64,000 nucleotides of DNA from Agrobacterium tumefaciens. GTDB taxonomy: Bacteria; Pseudomonadota; Alphaproteobacteria; Rhizobiales; Rhizobiaceae. The DNA lies in contig NZ_SUPW01000001.1 in the NCBI RefSeq assembly GCF_013337285.1, positions 434,001-498,000 of the forward strand, read 5' to 3'. Positions 58,271-64,000 of the stretch are shown here, in pieces; the stretch's first letter is position 1; the number at the start of each line of letters is the position of its first letter. Under the pieces are notes generated by a model. The model had not been told where the DNA came from. It saw only the letters and a program-made list of their open reading frames with translations, and did no database searches. The translations under genes were made by a program, and so were the position numbers.

Positions 58271-58492
58271 AGCCACATTGTAGCCAGCGGGTCCGCCCTC
58301 GCAACTGCGCGTTAGCTTTGCGTGGTGTTTGGTTCTCTCCCGCCCTGACGGCGCGCATTTGACTTGCTGGAGGCTGGTGGATTGAGCGCTAGACCAAATT
58401 TGTTCTTACCGCCATCGCCGTCTCCCTGACGGTTATCGCGTTCAAGGACACCCCCAGCACCCTGACGAAGCCTGAGCCTGAAGGACATAGAC
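58271..58492. other. Region downstream of tRNA-Pro
   Basis: About 220 bases with no ORF that has a start and ribosome site. A hydrophobic frame fragment without a start codon runs at about 58400-58490; it may be decayed coding sequence. Confidence 0.3.
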
Positions 58493-58753
58493 ATGGCGAA
58501 GAAATCAAAAATCGAACACTCCGAATTTTCAGGCGAATTCGAAGATGACGGCATCACGGTCCTCGTTGATATTTACCGATCCGCCGGCACGCAGCAGGAT
58601 TGGAAGCTTGAGGTCATAAGCGAAAATGACCTTGTCACCACCTGGGACGAGCCTTTCGCCACCGATAAAGATGCATGGGAAGAATTCCTTGCCACGTGCG
58701 AAAAGGACGGCATTCGTAGCTTTCTTGAAGACGAGGATCCCGCAGTCCACTAA
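58493..58753 (+). CDS. Small acidic hypothetical protein
   Basis: The 86-residue protein starts MAKKSKIEHSEFSGEFEDDG and is strongly acidic, with mixed beta-like and helical segments (ITVLVDIYRSAG; KDAWEEFLATCEKDGI). No known domain is recognised, but the composition and codon use look coding. It lies between tRNA-Pro and the integrase remnant, so it may be cargo of an old element. Confidence 0.65.
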   Translation: MAKKSKIEHSEFSGEFEDDGITVLVDIYRSAGTQQDWKLEVISENDLVTTWDEPFATDKDAWEEFLATCEKDGIRSFLEDEDPAVH

Positions 58754-58882
58754 GGCTTAAGCCAAACAAGCCACGTCGCGGGATATTGAGGGGCCACCAA
58801 CCGTATTCACCACACTGAGGAGAACCAAAAGCTTTCGGCGGCAGCGTCGGCGGCAATTGTTGCCTCGTCATGGAGTGGTGAC

Positions 58883-59044
58883 TTGCCCCTGAAGCCTATC
58901 AAACGCAAAGATAGCCCATCGTGGCACCAACAGGAATCCATTCGCGGCACTAGCGTTTATACCTCAACGCACAGCGATGACAGCAAGGCGGCTGAAGCGA
59001 TCAGAATGCTTTTCGAGCAGCAGTCGCTGAAACAGGTGTTTTAG
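58883..59044 (+). pseudogene. Truncated tyrosine-type phage integrase (N-terminal remnant)
   Basis: This 53-codon frame reads LKPIKRKDSPSWHQQESIR, then GTSVYTSTHSDDSKAAEAIR and an end at LKQVF. That is the start pattern of alphaproteobacterial phage integrases (a line like KRxxSxxWxxRGTVRGxSVYxSTGTDDxxxAEExR), then a stop at 59044 removes the catalytic domain. No ATG or ribosome site is present. It lies 660 bases from tRNA-Pro, a common integration target. Confidence 0.55.
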
Positions 59045-59145
59045 ATGAAGGTGCTCGTGGCCTTGCCCTGTTGCGCAAATTGCTGCCGCATCACTGGATA
59101 TTGGCCCGGGTAATCTGGGGCGTCACGAGTGTTTCCGACGGGCGT

Positions 59146-59286
59146 TTACGATCCGCTGGTTTCTTTTTCCTTCTTCGCCTGATCATGATGCCACTTGATG
59201 GCGAAGTACATGCCCGTACCCAATACGATAATCTTGAACGGGAAGAAGACTATAGGGAACAAATCCACCCAATTCCAATCCGTCAT
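59146..59286 (-). CDS. 46-residue membrane protein
   Basis: The frame starts MTDWNWVDLFPIVFFPFKII and continues VLGTGMYFAIKWHHDQAKKE to a short polar tail ending SGS. One hydrophobic span (about residues 10-32) is followed by a basic tail, the normal orientation for an inner-membrane protein. A GGAAAT lies before the ATG. Function unknown. Confidence 0.55.
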   Translation of the reverse strand: MTDWNWVDLFPIVFFPFKIIVLGTGMYFAIKWHHDQAKKEKETSGS

Positions 59287-59430
59287 TTTGAATATTTCCA
59301 GTCTATTACTTGACATAATCTCCCGCGGCTAGAGCTACGTCAAAACTGCTGTCTCAGCAACTTCATTCATGCACGCAAGCACGGTCTTTTTGACGCAGGC
59401 CCGCCCGGTTTTTTCATCTGGGCGCTTGCC

Positions 59431-59540
59431 TCATGCCCCAGCCATCCCCTGCCGTATGGCGCTCATCAGCCACCCTTCGTTCGTTTCGGTAGCGAGGAAT
59501 GCCAAGTAATCAACAGGTTGGCGATTTGCTCTTTGTTCAT
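59431..59540 (-). pseudogene. Short ORF with apparent frameshift
   Basis: An ATG at 59540 with a GGCGAG site begins MNKEQIANLL, after which the frame soon ends. Shifting frame at that point gives VDYLAFLATETNEGWLMSAI, which ends RQGMAGA at 59431. The two parts join naturally after one lost or gained base. It is either a decayed gene or a real one with recoding. Confidence 0.4.
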
Positions 59541-59585
59541 GCCACTCGCCTCTCGTCAAACAGAACGATTGCTCACATTGCTTTG

Positions 59586-59620
59586 TTGACTCTTCGCTAA
59601 AATTGGAACATTTAGTGAAC
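59586..59620 (+). promoter_or_regulatory. Second SOS-type promoter
   Basis: GAAC (59606-59609) and GAAC (59617-59620) are separated by seven bases: GAAC-N7-GAAC, the LexA consensus read on the other strand. A -35 TTGACT lies at 59586-59591, and the box covers the predicted -10 (17-base spacer). The layout copies the promoter at 476-510. Confidence 0.7.
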
Positions 59621-59638
59621 AAAAGAGAGGTCGCCGAT

Positions 59639-59842
59639 ATGTCCGATGCTGCAAAAATCACCCCTGTACGGCCTGACGACATAGCCGGATACGTCATCCA
59701 GTGTCACGATGGCGATGCAAGGGCGGCCGTCGAAACGCTGCTTGGTGAAATCGAACATCTGCAGGAACAGCTTTCCCTTGCGGTTGCCATCATGGGCAAA
59801 GGATATACGCGTGGCTGGACGCCGGATATGGCAGGCGATTGA
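59639..59842 (+). CDS. 67-residue protein of unknown function behind a LexA box
   Basis: The protein starts MSDAAKITPVRPDDIAGYVI and contains a helix-forming middle (ARAAVETLLGEIEHLQEQLS) that could form a short coiled coil, then a GKGYTRGWTPDM tail. No membrane segment is seen. AGAGG lies seven bases before the ATG. The promoter carries a perfect GAAC-N7-GAAC box, so induction by DNA damage is expected. No family recognised. Confidence 0.7.
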   Translation: MSDAAKITPVRPDDIAGYVIQCHDGDARAAVETLLGEIEHLQEQLSLAVAIMGKGYTRGWTPDMAGD

Positions 59843-60163
59843 GCTGGCTGTTTGCCGTTGGATGCGGTTTACCGGGTGAGGATACCTTAACTTTGATGGA
59901 CCATGCCTTTGATGTGAATGGAGCGCGCACCTACCAGAGTCGCCTTCGGCAAGATATCTCCGACAAGATTGTGCGTTGTTGGTAAAGCCGATTACACAGC
60001 GACTCCTGATCCGCTTTCAAACCACTCCGTCGCCATCAGGGTTTGCCAATTCACCAGACCCTGCACCGAGAATTGCGCCCAGCCGCATTGTCAATCAAGA
60101 TGGGATGCAAATCCTTATGCCGGGAAGGGTCCATGATTTACGCAGGATCAGCTCGAAACGCCC
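59843..60163. other. Intergenic stretch without recognised features
   Basis: About 320 bases; the overlapping short plus-strand frames lack ribosome sites and family resemblance. It may be part of the decayed accessory DNA that starts at tRNA-Pro. Confidence 0.4.
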
Positions 60164-60751
60164 TCAGAATTCATTTGACGCGATGGCGAAGTCGTCGGTG
60201 ATTGGCATGTGCTCCACATTTTCCCAGGTTCTATCCATGGCATAGGTTGCCGAGAGATAGGGGATGCCGATGTGGCCGTAACGCACCGAAAGCTGGCTCT
60301 CCGCCTCCTTTTCACCAAGACGCGCGACGCGGCTGAGATAGAGGGCGGTGGCGAGGCCCGTCCGGTCAGCGCCGGCCTTGCAATGAATGAGGATCGGTTT
60401 TGGCGCATCGCGCATGATCGCGACGAGCTGGTTGACCTGATCCATGTTGAGCTCCTGGCTGGCCGACATGCCGAAATCGACGTGCTTCAGCCCAAGCTCG
60501 CGCGCTGTTTCGACCTCGTCCCGGTACCAGGCCTTGGATTCGTTCGGCCCGCGCAGATTTATAACCGTCTTGATGCCGTGATCTTTGGTGTAGCGGACAA
60601 GCTCTTCGTTGCTCGGCTGGTTGGAGCGGTAAAGCTGACCGGCCACAACCTCGTGAAAGTTGCCGAGGAGCTGGATGGCGTAGAGATATCCGCCTGCCGC
60701 AAGCACAACAACGCCCATGCCCCCAAAGGAGCACTTCCAAAATCTTCGCAT
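60164..60751 (-). CDS. Membrane-anchored protein tyrosine/dual-specificity phosphatase-like protein
   Basis: The 195-residue protein has an N-terminal membrane anchor (about residues 10-28) and then a cysteine-phosphatase domain: NLRGPNESKAWYRDE near 65 and the active-site loop HCKAGADRTG at 123-132, with Cys124 as nucleophile and Arg130 for phosphate. The catalytic domain probably faces the periplasm. Members of this family act on phosphotyrosine or inositol phosphates; the substrate is unknown. Ribosome site weak. Confidence 0.85.
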   Translation of the reverse strand: MRRFWKCSFGGMGVVVLAAGGYLYAIQLLGNFHEVVAGQLYRSNQPSNEELVRYTKDHGIKTVINLRGPNESKAWYRDEVETARELGLKHVDFGMSASQELNMDQVNQLVAIMRDAPKPILIHCKAGADRTGLATALYLSRVARLGEKEAESQLSVRYGHIGIPYLSATYAMDRTWENVEHMPITDDFAIASNEF

Positions 60752-60856
60752 AATAAAACGGTTCCCTTACTCGACAAGAGAACCGATACAGATGGATTCT
60801 GACAGCAAGCTGAAAGTTATGCGACAGTATTGTAAGAGTAGAAAAATTGCGTTCGA

Positions 60857-61444
60857 TCAACGCACGAAAACGTAAACCGCATAGACCGCGATGAGCGCCG
60901 CGGCCACTGCTGCCGTGATAACACCGAGGCGTTTTTCGATGAAATGGCGCACTGAATCACCGTATCTCTGCAGCAATCCGGCAAGAATGAAAAAGCGGGC
61001 GCCACGTGTGACGACGGCCGAAAGAATGAAGAGGCCGAGGCTGATATTGGCCGCACCCGACAGGATCGTCACCACCTTGATCGGCGGCAGGTGCGCCAGC
61101 CCCGATGTCACCAGCAGGAGAACGATGGTTTCGTAGTCCACCGAGTTTTTCAGCTGTTCGAAACTGTCGAGCTTGCCGTAAAATTCAAGGATGGGCCGGG
61201 CGATGCTCTCGAAAGCATAGTGGCCGAGGAACCAGCCGGCGATGCCGCCAAGGACCGAGGCGACTGTCGCCACAAACGCATAAAACATCGCCTTTTTCGG
61301 CTTGGCCAACACCATGGGCAGGAAAAGCACATCCGCGGGCACGACGAAGACGGAGCTTTCCACAAAAGCGACGACCGCCAGCCACCATACGGCGGTTTTG
61401 CGCGCCGCAAGCGCCATCGTCCAGGCATAGATGTTTTTCAGCAT
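60857..61444 (-). CDS. YqaA/DedA (SNARE-associated) family membrane protein
   Basis: The 195-residue protein has four to five helices with the DedA-type signatures FVESSVFVVPADVLFLPMVLA near residue 28 and GHYAFESIARP near 75. The arrangement TSGLAHLPPIKVVTILSGAANISLGLF near 110-135 is typical. DedA proteins are implicated in lipid-carrier recycling and membrane homeostasis. The start MLKNIYAWTMALAAR at 61444 was chosen over a longer frame that is not family-like. Confidence 0.87.
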   Translation of the reverse strand: MLKNIYAWTMALAARKTAVWWLAVVAFVESSVFVVPADVLFLPMVLAKPKKAMFYAFVATVASVLGGIAGWFLGHYAFESIARPILEFYGKLDSFEQLKNSVDYETIVLLLVTSGLAHLPPIKVVTILSGAANISLGLFILSAVVTRGARFFILAGLLQRYGDSVRHFIEKRLGVITAAVAAALIAVYAVYVFVR

Positions 61445-61753
61445 TTCATGTCCCCGGGGAAGAGTGTGGAGCGAAGTCAAGGCGGGAGTGCCGAGGCATC
61501 TCAGCGATGGATTGAGGCGATTTAAGACGGCGCGCAGCAGACGGAGAAGAGCCAGCGCCGCAGCAGGATTAGACACAACGCAAGAGAATGGCAAATGTTG
61601 GAAGATTTATTTTTGCATCGCGAAAAATGGGAAATGCCAGCAATTCCAGTCCATACCGGCAAGCGGTTGCTGCGCTGCGAAATTTCACCCTGTAGTAGAT
61701 GAACTCGCCTTTTTGCTGTAGAATAAGAGACGTAAGAAGTGGAGGAAGTTATC
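61445..61753. other. Intergenic region, divergent promoters
   Basis: About 310 bases between the YqaA-type gene (minus) and the 33-residue ORF (plus). AT-rich tracts near 61605-61625 and 61715-61735 could be promoters; nothing else was recognised. Confidence 0.35.
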
Positions 61754-61855
61754 ATGGACTATGTAAACTTCATTACCTCGATCAATCCGGTGATACTCGC
61801 CATCCTGCTGGTGGTTCTTCTCGCCGGCGCCTATAGCCACTGGGTTTCGCACTAA
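61754..61855 (+). CDS. 33-residue hydrophobic membrane peptide
   Basis: The frame starts MDYVNFITSINPVILAILLV and ends GAYSHWVSH, with one strongly hydrophobic span at about residues 13-27. A very strong GGAGGAAG site lies five bases before the ATG. Such short single-span proteins are often missed in annotation. It precedes exoD by 110 bases, with no terminator seen between, so co-transcription is possible. Confidence 0.7.
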   Translation: MDYVNFITSINPVILAILLVVLLAGAYSHWVSH

Positions 61856-61965
61856 CAATGCGAAAGATATGACGAACCATGACGCTGCCGATTTCTTTCG
61901 GCGATAGGCATGCGGCCGGATGAATGTTATCAAACTCGGAGTTAAAACAACTTCCGGGAAGCGGC

Positions 61966-62610
61966 ATGACGAACGAATTCGCATTCACTGATACGTCTGA
62001 AAAGCTCAGCACCACGCTGGAGAAGCTTATAGGCAAGTTGCAGGGCCAGACGATCACGTTGCGCGAACTGATGGAAGCAATCGGCGAACAGGGCCTGTTG
62101 CTCATCTGCGCAATTGCGTCCCTGCCCTTTCTCATTCCGGTCTCCATTCCCGGCGTCAGCACGGTGTTCGGCGCGGCGATCATCCTCGTCAGCCTGGCGA
62201 TCACGCTGAACCGCCTGCCATGGCTGCCGGCGAAGATTCTCGACCGGCAGATGGAAACGGCAAAGCTGGTGCCGGCGCTTCAAAAAGGTGTCGCCATCGT
62301 TTCCAAACTGGATGGATTTATTCGTCCGCGTGTACCGGTGCTCACCACCGGCATCGTCGCCAACAGGATAAACGGTCTGGCGCTGATGACGGCGGGCGTG
62401 CTGCTGATGATGCCGCTCGGCTTCATTCCTTTTTCCAACACCCTGCCCGGCGTCGCCATCCTGCTTTTATCTGCGGGCATGATCCAGCGTGACGGTGTCA
62501 CCGTGCTCGGTGGCTATCTGTTTCTCGGCCTGACGGCGATTTATTTCGCAGCGCTCGCCTATGCCGCCTTCTGGGCCGGACAGGGCATCAGCAGCTCGAT
62601 CGGCGGATAA
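61966..62610 (+). CDS. exoD: ExoD family exopolysaccharide-related membrane protein
   Basis: The 214-residue protein has a helical cytoplasmic head and three to four membrane helices. The family segments GEQGLLLICAIASLPFLIPVSIPGVSTVFG near 45-75 and the repeat GVLLMMPLGFIPFSNTLPGVAILLLS are clear. In Sinorhizobium, exoD affects exopolysaccharide and alkali tolerance. I prefer the ATG at 61966 (MTNEFAF, GGGAAG site) over the ATG at 61924. Confidence 0.86.
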   Translation: MTNEFAFTDTSEKLSTTLEKLIGKLQGQTITLRELMEAIGEQGLLLICAIASLPFLIPVSIPGVSTVFGAAIILVSLAITLNRLPWLPAKILDRQMETAKLVPALQKGVAIVSKLDGFIRPRVPVLTTGIVANRINGLALMTAGVLLMMPLGFIPFSNTLPGVAILLLSAGMIQRDGVTVLGGYLFLGLTAIYFAALAYAAFWAGQGISSSIGG

Positions 62611-62615
62611 AAAGC

Positions 62616-62894
62616 CTACTGTCCCCTGTTACGACGGGCTTCGCGGCTGTTCTGTCGCGATGCCCACCAGACCGCGAGCCTTCGCCGCCTGCGGCGCACC
62701 GCCGGCAGATCGTGCGAAAGTACGACAAGACCGAGCGGAATCATCCAGAAACCGAGAACGGGCAAGAACCCCAGCGTTCCGCCAACCACCAGAGCGGAGC
62801 CGGTGGCGATCCTGCCAACCCGCGAACGCGGCATGGCAAGGCTCCATTTTCCGACATGGAGGCGACCTGTCTTGTGGTTCATTCCGAATTTCAT
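62616..62894 (-). CDS. Small membrane protein with basic C-terminus
   Basis: The 92-residue protein has a basic head and one or two helices (about 28-58: IATGSALVVGGTLGFLPVLG and FWMIPLGLVVLSHDLPAV), then a strongly basic tail (RRRRRRLAVWW). The layout resembles rhizobial putative membrane proteins related to PGPGW domains (Trp-rich segment FWMIPLGL). It converges with exoD. Confidence 0.65.
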   Translation of the reverse strand: MKFGMNHKTGRLHVGKWSLAMPRSRVGRIATGSALVVGGTLGFLPVLGFWMIPLGLVVLSHDLPAVRRRRRRLAVWWASRQNSREARRNRGQ

Positions 62895-63070
62895 TCCATC
62901 CTACCCTTCAGCGTCTGGCCTGTGGATAATTTTTTGACCGTCGATAAGCCCGGAAAATCGGGGCTTCAGAGGGATAAAACAAGAGGAATGCGTTTTTTTT
63001 GAAAAAACCGCTTGGCAAATCGGAAAAGCATTTGTATTACCCCGCTCACACCGCGCCAAGCAGCGCACGT

Positions 63071-63145
63071 TCCCTGGTAGCTCAGCGGTAGAGCATTCGA
63101 CTGTTAATCGACAGGTCGCCGGTTCGAATCCGGCCCGGGGAGCCA
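63071..63145 (+). tRNA. tRNA-Asn (GTT)
   Basis: A 75-base cloverleaf starting TCCCTGGTAGCTCAGCGG, with anticodon loop CTGTTAA giving GTT, and encoded CCA. The acceptor stem TCCCTGG/CCGGGGA pairs fully (one T-G). Confidence 0.96.
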
Positions 63146-63243
63146 TTTCTCTCAAAACATGTTTTGAAGAGCGAAGTGCCGCTGCATTCGCCCGATCCGG
63201 TTCGTGGCGTCTTTCGCCCGCCGGAATAGCGGGCTACAGGCAA

Positions 63244-63783
<540 letters not shown>

Positions 63784-63833
63784 TCATGGAGGCGGGATCG
63801 TTTGCCCGCAGAAACCCCGCAGGAGAATTATCC

Positions 63834-64000
63834 ATGAACACCCCAAAGAAGCCGAAGAACGAACCGCTCGATATTCGCGACGAAGATGTGGCGCGTTTCG
63901 AAACCGACAGCGAACTCAAATCGAAGGATGGTGAGATTTATCCGGATGAGACGATGAACCTGCGCGCCCGCCGGCAGGCTGCGCGCCAGCATGAGGACAC
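63834..64000 (+). CDS. Hypothetical protein, cut by window edge
   Basis: The ATG at 63834 follows an AGGAG site at seven-base spacing. The visible 55 codons (MNTPKKPKNEPLDIRDEDVA, then RFETDSELKSKDGEIYPDET) encode a charged, probably soluble protein; no domain is recognised. It is divergent from the DUF2934 gene, with 170 bases between. Confidence 0.6.
   Translation, partial: MNTPKKPKNEPLDIRDEDVARFETDSELKSKDGEIYPDETMNLRARRQAARQHED

Noticed and set aside
58271-60163. Duplicated tRNA-Pro 3' end as attachment site of the old element
   Set aside because: I found no copy of the tRNA end downstream within the window; only the integrase remnant supports an element.

Overview
The window looks like a chromosomal segment of an Agrobacterium (Rhizobiaceae, Alphaproteobacteria). 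This is inferred from gene order and protein style: a 14-gene nuo operon with rhizobial insertions, hupB-lon-clpX-clpP, short alphaproteobacterial ProRS, and a polar-adhesin (unipolar polysaccharide, upp) locus close to a diguanylate cyclase. No rRNA, CRISPR array or intact mobile element is seen. The strain cannot be fixed from the sequence alone.

Layout. 1-5.2 kb, minus strand: start of dnaE, an unlisted 28-codon membrane peptide behind a tandem LexA box, lolD-lolC, proS, a candidate small RNA, and a DUF1467 gene. 5.4-23.9 kb, minus strand: the operon nuoABC-GFA-D-orf-EFGHIJKLMN-birA, followed by RNase J. It encodes respiratory complex I plus two non-subunit genes embedded by overlapping start and stop codons. 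24.3-25.0 kb: tandem tRNA-Asp and tRNA-Val. 25.6-33.8 kb, minus: a secreted phytase-like esterase, HU, Lon, ClpX and ClpP. 34-41 kb: diguanylate cyclase (likely dgcA), a cytochrome P450, an SDR with a divergent ArsR regulator, cupin-metY-CoA-binding genes, then an AT-rich gap. 41-47.7 kb: DMT permease, rplM-rpsI, an agmatinase-like ureohydrolase, argC, an APH(6)-like kinase, ctaA, DUF2842.

47.7-56.3 kb is the surface polysaccharide locus matching uppA-F: a CelD-like acyltransferase, a Wzz/BY-kinase-like co-polymerase with a degenerate P-loop, a Wza-like exporter, a glycosyltransferase, the initiating hexose-1-phosphate transferase and a Wzy/ligase-like protein. 56.3-64 kb is a looser region of small and hypothetical genes. 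It contains tRNA-Pro beside a truncated phage integrase, a second LexA-box gene, a PTP-like phosphatase, a YqaA/DedA protein, ExoD, tRNA-Asn and a DUF2934 protein.

The most interesting items are two SOS-type promoters driving small unstudied genes (one peptide resembles in size and regulation the Caulobacter division inhibitor SidA), non-complex-I genes translationally coupled inside nuo, the nucleotide-binding-defective UppB-like protein, overlapping hairpins that cover the metY ribosome site, and the tRNA-Pro-linked integrase remnant.
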